Source of the DNA: Candidatus Chryseobacterium colombiense | Lineage (GTDB): Bacteria > Bacteroidota > Bacteroidia > Flavobacteriales > Weeksellaceae | DNA: 64,000 nucleotides | Assembly: GCA_029203185.1 (NCBI GenBank) | Contig: CP119310.1 | Location: 3,602,001 to 3,666,000, forward strand | Direction: 5' to 3' | Shown: piece after piece, positions 41,778 through 51,258 of the stretch | Position numbering within the stretch: the first letter of the stretch is position 1 | How the letters are laid out: each line of letters opens with the position of its first letter | Made by a program: the position numbers and the translations under genes | Notes under the pieces: generated by a model | Told to the model about the DNA's origin: nothing | The model's input: only the letters and a program-made list of their open reading frames with translations | Databases searched by the model: none

Positions 41778-42857
41778 ATGAAGGTACAAAAACCGATACA
41801 TCACAGATTTCAATACCTGTTGGAATTCAAAGAAACGGAAAGGAAATGGCATTTTCCCTTTCTTGCAGCATTGTGTATAGGAAGCTGTCTTCTTATCGGA
41901 TATTTTTTAGGAAAGCCAAATTACGGAGCGCTTTCAAGTTTGGGAGCACTAACGATTTTATATTTCACATCGGCTCCGATTACACAGAGAATGATCCATT
42001 TAGTGGTGTGCGCTTTCGGAATTATATTTTCATTTACCATAAGCTCATTTTTTAGCTTTAATGCTTATTTTGCAGCATTGTCATTGGGAGTTGTTTCGTT
42101 TTTGGCCCATTTTATTACATCATATTTTAAAATTCCTCCGCCGGGAAACTTTTTCTTCATTATGGTTGCCGCAATGGCAAGTACCTATAAATTTGATTTA
42201 GAATTAATTCCTCTCAGAGTGGGGCTCGTTGCAATGGGAGCTATTTTATCCTGTTCATTTGCCTTTTTATATTCTGTTTTTATCGAAAAAAGTGAGATGG
42301 TGGTCATTTCAAGAAGATCATTCAATAAGAGGAGGTATACCAAATTTGTGGAGAGTACTATTATTGGATTTTTCATGGCTTCGACTTTAATTATCGGACA
42401 TCTTTTGAAATTTGAAAATACCTACTGGATTTCTATCGCAGCAGTGGCTATCATTCAGGGAAGGAATTTTGAACATGTCCGGCAGAGGAATACACACCGG
42501 ATTTTAGGAACCTTCATCGGGCTTGGCCTGGCTTGGCTGATTCTTTTATTCGATCCTGAAAAGATTGTCATGATCTTGATCATCACAGTTTTGCAATTTA
42601 TCATCGAGTTATTGGTCGTAAGGAATTACGGTTTTGCAGTAGTTTTTATTACTCCGTTAACGATTCTTCTAGCGGAAACGGCAAGTGAGATTCATCATGA
42701 TATTGAAAATCTGATGCGCGCAAGACTTATTGATACCATTATTGGAAGTTTAATTGGTTTGGCAGCTGGATTTTTCCTTCATCATCAGCAGATTATTAAT
42801 AACTTAGAGAAAAATATCCGGTTTTCTTATTTTCAATTTAAAAAACTAAAAAAATAG
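41778..42857 (+). CDS. FUSC-family membrane protein
   Basis: 359 residues with two sets of membrane helices (about 25-165 and 185-330) separated by a cytosolic segment with FIEKSEMVVISRRSFNKRRY. The glycine/serine-rich GALSSLGALTILYFTSAP and the second-half signature RNFEHVRQRNTHRILGTFIGLGLAW match the fusaric-acid/aromatic-acid exporter-like (FUSC) family. The typical long cytoplasmic domain of AaeB is absent. Substrate unknown. It begins directly after the mazG stop codon and is likely co-transcribed. Confidence 0.9.
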   Translation: MKVQKPIHHRFQYLLEFKETERKWHFPFLAALCIGSCLLIGYFLGKPNYGALSSLGALTILYFTSAPITQRMIHLVVCAFGIIFSFTISSFFSFNAYFAALSLGVVSFLAHFITSYFKIPPPGNFFFIMVAAMASTYKFDLELIPLRVGLVAMGAILSCSFAFLYSVFIEKSEMVVISRRSFNKRRYTKFVESTIIGFFMASTLIIGHLLKFENTYWISIAAVAIIQGRNFEHVRQRNTHRILGTFIGLGLAWLILLFDPEKIVMILIITVLQFIIELLVVRNYGFAVVFITPLTILLAETASEIHHDIENLMRARLIDTIIGSLIGLAAGFFLHHQQIINNLEKNIRFSYFQFKKLKK

Positions 42858-42859
42858 AT

Positions 42860-43729
42860 ATGTTACGCATCGTTGCTTTATCAGCGTTCTTATTATGGAG
42901 CTGCAATCCAAAGGCACAGGATTCATCCCAGAAGAATGAGCTAAAAGTAGAATTTTCGCTGCCTAAAAAGCTGAAAGAGGTTTCAGGGATCGCCTTATCT
43001 CAGGACAAAAAAATAATCTGGGTTATAGAAGACCAGGGAAATAAAAATGTAGTCTATGGCTTAGATAAGCAGGGTAAACTGGTGGCGGATATTTTAGTGG
43101 AAAATGCCGAAAACAATGATTGGGAAGATATTACAAAAGATATACATGGGAATATTTATTTAGGGGATTTTGGAAACAATGATAATGACAGACAGAATCT
43201 TTCGATCTTAAAATTAGATTTGAAAACACCTTCTCAGGCGACTACGAAAGTTGTTCAGACTACCCGGTTTCATTATGAAGGACAGACTGAATTTCCTCCT
43301 AAAAAATCAAAATTGTTGTATGATTGTGAAGCCTTTGTAGAGATGGACGGTAATTTTTACCTCTTCACAAAAAACAGAAGCAAAGGTTTTGACGGAACTT
43401 TTCTGGTTTTTAAGGTTCCTAATAAAGAAGGTGATTTTGAAGCGAAATTAATAGGAAAGTTAAGGCTTGAGGGGAAATACAGTGATGCGGCTATAACTTC
43501 AGCAGCCATCAACAGTACAAAAGATAAAATTGTTTTGTTAAGCCATAAAAATATTCACGTTCTTTCAGGATTTACAGCTAATGATTTTAGTAACGCAAAA
43601 ATTGAAAAAGTTTCTCTGAATCATAATTCCCAAAAAGAATCGGTTGTTTTTCTTGATGACAAGACATTGTTGATTGCCGACGAAAAAAATAAGGATACAG
43701 GTGGAAATGTCTACAAATTTTCATTATAA
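42860..43729 (+). CDS. Lipoprotein with beta-propeller-like repeats
   Basis: 289 residues. The N terminus MLRIVALSAFLLWSC carries a lipobox. The mature sequence looks like a six-bladed or partial beta-propeller: VSGIALSQDKKIIWVIEDQG, DITKDIHGNIYLGDFGNNDN and DAAITSAAINSTKDKIVLLSHK are blade-like strands with Asp/Asn turns. I cannot name the family with certainty; similar proteins are annotated as SdiA-regulated or phytase-like. It starts two bases after the FUSC stop. Confidence 0.7.
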   Translation: MLRIVALSAFLLWSCNPKAQDSSQKNELKVEFSLPKKLKEVSGIALSQDKKIIWVIEDQGNKNVVYGLDKQGKLVADILVENAENNDWEDITKDIHGNIYLGDFGNNDNDRQNLSILKLDLKTPSQATTKVVQTTRFHYEGQTEFPPKKSKLLYDCEAFVEMDGNFYLFTKNRSKGFDGTFLVFKVPNKEGDFEAKLIGKLRLEGKYSDAAITSAAINSTKDKIVLLSHKNIHVLSGFTANDFSNAKIEKVSLNHNSQKESVVFLDDKTLLIADEKNKDTGGNVYKFSL

Positions 43730-43734
43730 AAAAC

Positions 43735-43762
43735 AAATCGCGGACTCATTGGTGCGCGATTT
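43735..43762. terminator. Bidirectional terminator
   Basis: AAATCGCG pairs with CGCGATTT around a 12-base loop between the convergent lipoprotein and 43768-47481 genes. Confidence 0.65.
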
Positions 43763-43767
43763 TATTT

Positions 43768-46700
43768 TTAAAACGTCATTCCTATTCCTCCGGAGATTCT
43801 TCCGCCATCGGAACCTGTAAAATAATTCAATCTTGCCGAGAATGTTTCTACAATGCTCATCCAGAAACCACCACCAATAGACTGATGCCATTTTCTTGAA
43901 TCTTCATGATCATTCCAGACTCTACCGATATCATACCCTATCAGAATTCCCATGTTTGCAGGAACAATAGGATTTCTTACCCTTCCGAAATCCCATCGGA
44001 TTTCAGAGTTATTGGTAAAATAAGATCTTCCTGAAAACCTGTCATTTCTGAAAGCTCTCATTCCGTTGTTACCTCCAATGCTTGCTGCCTGGTAGAATTC
44101 AAAATTGTTATTATTGATCCACATGGCGTTGGTAGAATTCGCCAATACAAAGTTTCCTCTTTTATCAAGTCGGTGGTCGATAGAAAGCGAACCGTTGAGA
44201 ATAAGGAAACTTTTTTCAATATTTGATAGGTTGGTTTTCCAGTCTGCATTTACAACAAACTCCATTCCTAAAGTAGGAAAAGCGGTATTGTCTAAATTTT
44301 TGTAGCTGAAAGTATAATTCGCTCCGGCAAATTGCTGACTGCTGAATACCTCTTGGTTTACATCCGGAGAAACGTCTACAAAACGATTCCCTTTTCTTTG
44401 TACTTTATTGTTTTCAAACGTAAGCTGAAACTGATGTTGCAGATTCATCCAGCTTTTCTTAGAAATAGACGGTGCAAAGTTTAACTTTGATATTCTTGCT
44501 CTGTTGTATTTTCGGTCTGTGTTTTCTTTATCGTATTCACTTTCATTGGATAATCCGAAAAAGTTTTCAGAAAATCGGGGAGTGCTGTACAATGCATCAA
44601 TATTAAAATCCCATCCTGCGATTGCTTTTTTGAATATTCCTTTATATGCAAGATTAAAGCCAGCTGTAGCAGTGTAAAAATTAGCTTTTAAGCTGTGCTT
44701 TTGTGTAAAAGGATCACGAATGAAGTTATTGACGGTATAATTGACTAATGCACCAATGATAACGCCATCATCAGGATTAAAGTCTATATTAGGATAACCG
44801 GCTACAAAATTATATTTCGGATGCTTGTAATTGTAGGTATTGATATCATAATCATCCGAAATCTTTTTGGCTCCTTCACCGTTGTATGTATTTTTCTGTG
44901 ATTTAAAATCATAGATTTTTACTTTACTTCCGTTGGCAACGGTATAAGTGTCATGATTATAGCCTCCGATTAATCTGATATTCATTTTTGGATGGCCTTC
45001 CCCGGAAACCTCATAAATATCATCGTCTTCCAGTCCGTAAATCCAGAGTTCCTTGGTTTTGGAATCCTCATAGGTCTTCTCAAAAACAAGTTCAGGGTTT
45101 TCCTGGTTTTTATCAAGCTTATACTGCTGTACAAGAACGGAATTTCCGTTCTTGGTAATGACAAATTTGTCAGGATTTACAGTTCCGGCTAACGGTACTT
45201 TTTCCTGTAAAACATCATAATATTGGGAAGCGTAATCCTGAAGTTTTGTTTTTCTGATTTTTAACTTTCGCTGTATATCAGCAAGTGTTTCATCCTGTAC
45301 TTCTTTAGGAATATTGGTAAATGCTTCATCGATATTTTTATCCGTAAGATGTTCCTGAATATATTTTGCCTGTGCAATCCAGTCTTCCTGAGTCGCTCCT
45401 TTTAAGAATATTAAATCTAACGGATAAGGTTCCATATTCATCCATTTTACATTTTTAATATCCTCTTTAAACGTTTTCATATGTCGGATAGCCGGAATAT
45501 TCATAATAATCTTGAAAGCAGCTCCGTCATATTTACTGAAAGCCTGATCCCGGTCTCGTGGAATCGGCTTGTAAATAACCTTCTTGCCATCCTCATATTC
45601 TGCCCATTTCCATTGATCAGAATGTCTGTCCCAGTCACCAATCAGCATATCGAAGATTCTTGCTCTGATATAAGATTCCTTATCAATCGAATATTTATAA
45701 CTTTTATTTAAGTTCTTTAAAACATCATCGGTAGAAAGAAGGTCTTTTGCATTATCCAGAGAAGCCAATGTTTTCGGATCTGAAGAAAAACGCTCTTCAA
45801 TCATATACATTTCGTTGCCATAGTTCTGATTATATTCACCTAAAGCCTGTTGCTTAGGAATGTAATATAATCTTGGATTGGAATGAGGTATATTAAGTTT
45901 TTCGGCCATATTCCCCACAGAAAAAGGGGTGAATGGATGATTGGTCGTATAAAAATCCAGTAAGAATTTATCCGGGAAAGTATTATTAAGCTCGTTTCCG
46001 AAAGTACTTTTCTTAAAGGCCATATTGTTCAGAAAACGGACTGCGCTTTTTTTGACTCCCCTCATGACAAATTCCTGTCCGTCCTGAGTTTTAAGGCGTA
46101 AACTATTCGACTGGTTTCCGCCGCCTTCTCTGAAAGGGGTATAGCCTCCGTCAAGTGTCGAAAGATTGGCGGTAGGAGCTTCAATCGGCATTCCGTAATA
46201 TTTTCTGTAATGTTCCCCCCAAAGCCATCTGTAAATCGGTCCTTTCTGTGTTAATTTTTTAGGATAAATAGTGGAAGTAACAGTGGCTGGAAAAGAATCG
46301 GGATAATTATTGATAAATTTTTGAGGTTTTTCAATAACCTGAACATGGGTAAGCTTTTTTAGAGTATTGTTTTTTGTTGAAAAATATTCAATATCCGAAC
46401 TCTCATCTTTTCTGATGTTCAATATGGCAAAGCCGCTTCCTCCGTAGGAAAAATCTGTCCTTGAGCCAATGGTTGCAGGATCTACTTTTGAACCAGCTCC
46501 ACTTACAATTTGTCTGATGTTTCTTTCTTCATGATATTGAAGATTATGATCATGCCCGGAAACAAAAATAATATTTTCTTTATCCTGAACAATACTTTTT
46601 AACCGGTTGGCTAAATCAGCGTAGTGTTGATTGTTTATATCTTCCGGGTTTGCTCCTGAAGAACTTCTTAAAATATTGATAATGCTTGCAATTCCGGGAA

Positions 46701-47481
46701 GAGGAATCTTCGTGTTTAAAGGAAAAAGATGAGAAGCCACAGAATTGTATCCTGCATGAGTTCCGCTACTGATAATGGGATGATGGAGTGCAACAATAAT
46801 TCTCTTATCCTGATTTTTAGTAATCAGGTCTTTAAAGTCGGTGAAGAGGTCTTCACGGGTTTTAATGTCACAATTTTTATTGATACCCGGATAATTATCC
46901 CAGTTTGCCAATGCCCATTCTGTATCGATTACAATTAATTTAATATCTTTCGTTAAGCTGATATCATCAAGCGGGCACGAGTTTTTTGGCAAGAAAGCTT
47001 TTTTATCATTAAAATAATTTTTCACCAATTCTTCCTGAGCTTTTAAGCCATCCAGTCCGCTGTACCAGTCATGATTTCCCGGAATTACCAGTGTTTTTCC
47101 CTGAAAGTTTTTGGTGATATCCAGTTGGGTTTCCAGTTTTTTCTTTGCCAAAGCATAATTTTCATCAGATTTTTTCGGCATTCCGCTAGGATAGATATTG
47201 TCTCCTAAAAAAATCAGCATAGAATTTTTACTGGCGGAGTCAAGCTTGGATTTAAGCAGGTTTAAGGTTTGCTGAGATTGTGGTTCATCCGCATTACCGG
47301 CATCACCTATGAGAAAAATCTGGAAATCATTTTCAGCTTTGTTGTCAGAATGTTGTATTTCAGATAAGTTTTTACCCTTTTTTACGTTATATGTTGCGCA
47401 GGAATAGAGTACTCCTGCGGATAATACCGTTCTTATGACGACGGACGTATTTTTTAAATGAGTTTTAAAGGATAAATTCAT
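43768..47481 (-). CDS. Metallophosphoesterase / kinase-like / outer-membrane barrel fusion lipoprotein
   Basis: 1237 residues. Lipobox at LYSC28. Residues 53-360 are a calcineurin-like metallophosphoesterase: GDAGN (D60), GDNIYPSG (D94, N95), PGNHDWYSG (N136, H137), ALHHPIISSGTHAG (H232-H233) and SGHDHNL (H309, H311). Residues about 440-720 have no standard name but contain a Gly-rich stretch followed by VMRGVKKS, then MLIGDWDRHSDQWKW and PIPRDRDQAFSKYDG, recalling the GDRH and Asp-metal motifs of atypical kinases (FAM20, HipA, PI-kinase like). From about 860 it is a beta-barrel of the Omp85/BamA-surface-antigen type ending in a terminal Phe (GGIGMTF). Function unknown. Its start codon is 26 bases from that of the divergent HD-PycTM gene. 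Confidence 0.85.
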   Translation of the reverse strand: MNLSFKTHLKNTSVVIRTVLSAGVLYSCATYNVKKGKNLSEIQHSDNKAENDFQIFLIGDAGNADEPQSQQTLNLLKSKLDSASKNSMLIFLGDNIYPSGMPKKSDENYALAKKKLETQLDITKNFQGKTLVIPGNHDWYSGLDGLKAQEELVKNYFNDKKAFLPKNSCPLDDISLTKDIKLIVIDTEWALANWDNYPGINKNCDIKTREDLFTDFKDLITKNQDKRIIVALHHPIISSGTHAGYNSVASHLFPLNTKIPLPGIASIINILRSSSGANPEDINNQHYADLANRLKSIVQDKENIIFVSGHDHNLQYHEERNIRQIVSGAGSKVDPATIGSRTDFSYGGSGFAILNIRKDESSDIEYFSTKNNTLKKLTHVQVIEKPQKFINNYPDSFPATVTSTIYPKKLTQKGPIYRWLWGEHYRKYYGMPIEAPTANLSTLDGGYTPFREGGGNQSNSLRLKTQDGQEFVMRGVKKSAVRFLNNMAFKKSTFGNELNNTFPDKFLLDFYTTNHPFTPFSVGNMAEKLNIPHSNPRLYYIPKQQALGEYNQNYGNEMYMIEERFSSDPKTLASLDNAKDLLSTDDVLKNLNKSYKYSIDKESYIRARIFDMLIGDWDRHSDQWKWAEYEDGKKVIYKPIPRDRDQAFSKYDGAAFKIIMNIPAIRHMKTFKEDIKNVKWMNMEPYPLDLIFLKGATQEDWIAQAKYIQEHLTDKNIDEAFTNIPKEVQDETLADIQRKLKIRKTKLQDYASQYYDVLQEKVPLAGTVNPDKFVITKNGNSVLVQQYKLDKNQENPELVFEKTYEDSKTKELWIYGLEDDDIYEVSGEGHPKMNIRLIGGYNHDTYTVANGSKVKIYDFKSQKNTYNGEGAKKISDDYDINTYNYKHPKYNFVAGYPNIDFNPDDGVIIGALVNYTVNNFIRDPFTQKHSLKANFYTATAGFNLAYKGIFKKAIAGWDFNIDALYSTPRFSENFFGLSNESEYDKENTDRKYNRARISKLNFAPSISKKSWMNLQHQFQLTFENNKVQRKGNRFVDVSPDVNQEVFSSQQFAGANYTFSYKNLDNTAFPTLGMEFVVNADWKTNLSNIEKSFLILNGSLSIDHRLDKRGNFVLANSTNAMWINNNNFEFYQAASIGGNNGMRAFRNDRFSGRSYFTNNSEIRWDFGRVRNPIVPANMGILIGYDIGRVWNDHEDSRKWHQSIGGGFWMSIVETFSARLNYFTGSDGGRISGGIGMTF

Positions 47482-47507
47482 AAATTTACAATAACAAAAT
47501 TTCAGTG

Positions 47508-48683
47508 ATGAGCATTTTACAAAAAGCCAAAGATTATGTTGAAATCTTATTCAAAGATAAGTTATCTTCGGTATACTTTTATCATAATTTTATTCATACT
47601 ACTTACACAGTAAACAAGGCTGAAGAAATCTTGAAGCATACACCGGTTTCTGAAGAAGATCAGGAGAAAGTGCTGCTTGCTCTTTGGTTTCATGATACAG
47701 GGTACATAGAATGTGCGCAGAACCATGAAGAAAAAGGCGTTGAAATCATGAAAGATTTTTTGAAAAAAGAAAATTATCCTGAAAACGGGATCGAAGATAT
47801 TGCCAAGCTTATTTTAGCTACTAAAATTACTTATGAGCCCCAGAATCTGCTGGAACAGATTGTAAAAGATTCGGATTGCAGCCATTTTGCGAGCCATGAT
47901 TATAATGATATTTCTGATGCGCTCAGAAAAGAATGGGAGCTTACCAATGTGAGATGCTTTTCCAATGATGAATGGAATGCCGGAAATCTGGAAATGCTTA
48001 AAAATAAACATAAATTTTACACAGAGTATGCCAAAATGGCGTGGCAGCCTTTAAAGGAGAAGAATATCAAGAAAATTGAGAAAAAGTTGGAAAAAGAAGA
48101 TGAAAAGGAAAGCAAAAAAGAAAATTCAGGGAATAAAAAAGAAAAGGAGCCAAAATCTGACCGAAGTGTGGATACTTTGTTCAGAGTAACGCTGAGTAAT
48201 CATACGAGATTAAGTGATATTGCGGATAGTAAAGCCAATATTTTGTTATCTGTAAATGCTATTATCATTTCGGTTTGTCTTTCTGTTTTGGTTCCCAAAC
48301 TGGATGCTCCAAAGAATTCACATTTGATTATTCCGAGCTTTATTCTTTTGTTATCCGCGGTTTTAACGATCATATTTGCGATTTTATCTACAAAACCTAA
48401 TGTTACACAGGCTAAATTTACCTTACAGGACGTTGCCGACCGAAAAGTAAATCTTTTGTTCTTTGGTAATTTTAACAGGATGATTTTTGACGATTATCAG
48501 AACGCGATGAATGTATTGATCAAAGATCGTGATTATATCTACGATTCGATGGTAAAAGATTTATATTATCTTGGGAAAGTGCTTGACAGAAAGTACAGGC
48601 TTTTGTCTATAACCTATAAAATTTTTATGGCAGGAATCATCATTTCTGTATTGTCTTTCGGATATGCCTTTCTTACGCTGTAG
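47508..48683 (+). CDS. HD-domain protein fused to PycTM-type (DUF5706) membrane effector domain
   Basis: 391 residues from the ATG at 47508 (a GTG one codon earlier is possible). Residue numbers count from that GTG. The first 180 residues are an HD phosphohydrolase: YHNFIHT (H27, H31), WFHDTGY (H63, D64) and KDSDCSHF (D122). A Lys/Glu-rich linker (190-220) follows. From 222, LFRVTLSNHTRLSDIADSKANILLSVNAIIISV and the pattern of three membrane segments (246-264, 274-296, 372-391) match the PycTM/DUF5706 effector of Pycsar anti-phage systems. The effector normally responds to cCMP or cUMP. No pyrimidine cyclase gene is next to it, so its signal is unknown. Confidence 0.85.
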   Translation: MSILQKAKDYVEILFKDKLSSVYFYHNFIHTTYTVNKAEEILKHTPVSEEDQEKVLLALWFHDTGYIECAQNHEEKGVEIMKDFLKKENYPENGIEDIAKLILATKITYEPQNLLEQIVKDSDCSHFASHDYNDISDALRKEWELTNVRCFSNDEWNAGNLEMLKNKHKFYTEYAKMAWQPLKEKNIKKIEKKLEKEDEKESKKENSGNKKEKEPKSDRSVDTLFRVTLSNHTRLSDIADSKANILLSVNAIIISVCLSVLVPKLDAPKNSHLIIPSFILLLSAVLTIIFAILSTKPNVTQAKFTLQDVADRKVNLLFFGNFNRMIFDDYQNAMNVLIKDRDYIYDSMVKDLYYLGKVLDRKYRLLSITYKIFMAGIIISVLSFGYAFLTL

Positions 48684-48732
48684 AGTTTGAACAGTCGCAA
48701 AGAGATTTAAAAAAGCTTGGTGGCTATGTCGT

Positions 48733-51048
48733 TTATTGATCCTGCGGAACAAGGGAAACTCTTAAAGCCAAAAGTCCTGTAATTCCCTGCAGATCTTCTA
48801 CTTTTAAGAATTCTACATCATGGTGAAGAATATTTTTTTTCTGTAGCTTACTGATATACTCCAAATATTCTCTTTGATTTTCCATTCCGAAATATACAAT
48901 GGTAATTTTTCCCGGACAGGTAATTCTGTCGGAAGAATCTTTGATGTGAGCTTTATCTAAACGTTTTTTGATGATCTCATAATAAGAATTATAAGCACCA
49001 TCTATATCAAAACGTTTTTCATCCATTCTGAAGCGGATGTCCACCTTCTCATTATAGACAAATATTAAAGAAGCAATATCCAGAGGAACGGGTAAGCTTG
49101 TTTTGAAATTTTGAAACTCCTGTTCCAATGTACAAACAGTTTTCAGCTGCCAGTATCTGAGCCTGTGAACTACTTTTGAGGTGTAATGCAATTCAGGAGC
49201 AATTGCGTTGCCAATATATAAATTATGCTCAACGCCATCTGACTTAAATCTTTCATAATAATGCGGAAAGATCTGCTGTGCTTTAATCTGGCCTTCATCC
49301 AGAATATCTGCAAGCTTTCTGTTGACTAGCGTAATAGATTCGTCCAAGCTTTTTCTGTGGCCATAAAAAAGGTGATTCTGAGCGAAAACTTTGGAGAAGT
49401 AGTTTTTAATTTTTGATTTTACTTCTTTCGTACTTTTTATTTCCAGTTTTCCCTGCAAAAAAGGGTGAATTTCATCTCTTAAAAGCCTTTGAAAACGTTG
49501 CTCTGTATCTGCTTTAATATCATTATTCAGTTCATTTTCAAAAATATCTAAAGCCAGTAAATATTTTTCCGAATCCGAATTGATAAGGGAAAAAAGATCA
49601 TGAAGGTTTTCTATCTGCTCATTTAAGTCTGCAAGCATTAGATTATAGCGCTTTTCAGAGGACGAACGAATATCAGAAAAGCTAAAAAGCGGAGTAAGAT
49701 TTTTGAATGAAATCTGCTTCAATGTATACATTTTTCTCCCTAAAAATGCATTGTAATATTTTTCTGCTTCATTTCTGAATTTCCAGACTACACTGTCGTG
49801 AATCGTGGTGTATTCTCTTTGAATAATGGCTTCTATCTGGTTATTTCTTTCAAAACTGAATCTGCTCAGAGAGAAAAGAATCATATCAGCGAAAAATTCA
49901 AGTTTTTTAAGCTTTAAACCATTAAAACTATATGCCAAAGGAGACGTGAATTCCATGATGGCAAGAAGTTCATTGTCTTTCATGATCGGGATGACCATGA
50001 AGCTGTTGATATTATTATCTTTTAAAATACTGAATGAAGGAAGTTTTTGGATCTCATGATCCAAATGATCAACATTTGAAATGACAACCGGCTTGGAATT
50101 ATGGCTTAAATTATTGAAAGTACTTTCCCTGACTTCCTGATCAAAAGTATTGATCCAGAAATCGAGAATATGATTGGTGAAAACATTTTCATAGATCGGG
50201 ACCTTTTCCAGTCTTTTTTCCTTTTTGTTGAAAAGCATTAATCCAAAATTAAGCTCAGGAACATCGAAATAGGATTTGAAAATTTCCTTTAGATTATCAT
50301 CGGGAACCAGATTCTCCGGATCAATTTTAATCATGGTGGATTTTAAGTCTGATAAAGCCACTTCCGAGGTACAGTCTACCAGAGAAATAATAGTAAAACC
50401 ACTTAATATCCAAGATTTTGAAGGGAAATACTTTTTCCATAGCGCAGTATCATCCAGATTTTCCAGAAGCATATCTATAACTGTGTCTGGAGGAATTGGC
50501 GCATCCGGAGTGGGATAAACCTCCGAGAAATCAGAATTTACCGTAATTTTGTAATGTTTCATGATTCCCTGTTTATTGGGAATATCATAATAAAAGGGAA
50601 GTGTGGTCTTGATATCTCTTTTGAAATAAGTCTGCAGGATAAGACAACAGCAGAAAACATAAAACTCATCATCATCAATGTTTCTGAGTTCAATTTCAAA
50701 GTCTTTTCCGGCCTCTTTCAGTATATTCTTGAACCGTTCAGTATAATTGAATGTAATATTGGACAGTGGAATACTTGCTGCTTTGATTTCATTATTCGTT
50801 AAACCTGTTGGAAAAAGATCGGCAAGTAAAAGCTGGATGATATCTTCATATTTGTTTAATAAAGATACATCCTGAAAACCATTTTTCAGTTCCTGAAAAT
50901 TATTGGTTTTTTCGATAAGTGATTCTGCATAGTTCGCCCGGTATTCTAATCTGTCGTTATAACGGATATGCTCCAACACATCCAAATATTTTTTGAACGA
51001 TATGTAAACCTGAAATGGAGCGTCTTTTTTATAAAGGTTTGCCAACAA
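48733..51048 (-). CDS. Large GAF-domain protein, 771 aa
   Basis: No ATG is available near the start: the frame begins with two TTG codons at 51048 after an in-frame stop, and the next Met is far inside, so TTG initiation is likely. Residues about 225-395 form a GAF-type domain (LNFGLMLFNKKEKRLEKVPIYE, SKPVVISNVDHLDH, INSFMVIPIMKDNELLAIMEFTSPLAYSFNG). The rest is helical, with a coiled-coil-like stretch at 395-560, and no kinase, GGDEF, cyclase or phosphatase motif. The C terminus is novel to me. It converges on the HD-PycTM gene with only 50 bases between stops. Ligand and partner are unknown. Confidence 0.75.
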   Translation of the reverse strand: MLANLYKKDAPFQVYISFKKYLDVLEHIRYNDRLEYRANYAESLIEKTNNFQELKNGFQDVSLLNKYEDIIQLLLADLFPTGLTNNEIKAASIPLSNITFNYTERFKNILKEAGKDFEIELRNIDDDEFYVFCCCLILQTYFKRDIKTTLPFYYDIPNKQGIMKHYKITVNSDFSEVYPTPDAPIPPDTVIDMLLENLDDTALWKKYFPSKSWILSGFTIISLVDCTSEVALSDLKSTMIKIDPENLVPDDNLKEIFKSYFDVPELNFGLMLFNKKEKRLEKVPIYENVFTNHILDFWINTFDQEVRESTFNNLSHNSKPVVISNVDHLDHEIQKLPSFSILKDNNINSFMVIPIMKDNELLAIMEFTSPLAYSFNGLKLKKLEFFADMILFSLSRFSFERNNQIEAIIQREYTTIHDSVVWKFRNEAEKYYNAFLGRKMYTLKQISFKNLTPLFSFSDIRSSSEKRYNLMLADLNEQIENLHDLFSLINSDSEKYLLALDIFENELNNDIKADTEQRFQRLLRDEIHPFLQGKLEIKSTKEVKSKIKNYFSKVFAQNHLFYGHRKSLDESITLVNRKLADILDEGQIKAQQIFPHYYERFKSDGVEHNLYIGNAIAPELHYTSKVVHRLRYWQLKTVCTLEQEFQNFKTSLPVPLDIASLIFVYNEKVDIRFRMDEKRFDIDGAYNSYYEIIKKRLDKAHIKDSSDRITCPGKITIVYFGMENQREYLEYISKLQKKNILHHDVEFLKVEDLQGITGLLALRVSLVPQDQ

Positions 51049-51258
51049 CTGAAATTTAGAGTAAAGTTATGAAAAAAATAGATTTTTTCAGGAACGAAAA
51101 GTCAGAGATATGTGAGATTTACGAATGTATTTAAACTTAAATGAAATTATGCTTTATGTGTTCGATAAAAAAGTAATACTGTTGTTATTGTGATAGCTTA
51201 AAGGGAAATCTTACGATTTATGGAGATGTGCTATTGATTAAAGGAAGTCAAAAAACAA

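Noticed and set aside
47508..51048. A complete Pycsar system with the GAF protein as the cyclase.
   Set aside because: The 771-residue protein has no cyclase, GGDEF or polymerase-type active-site motif, and it lies on the opposite strand, convergent with the effector.
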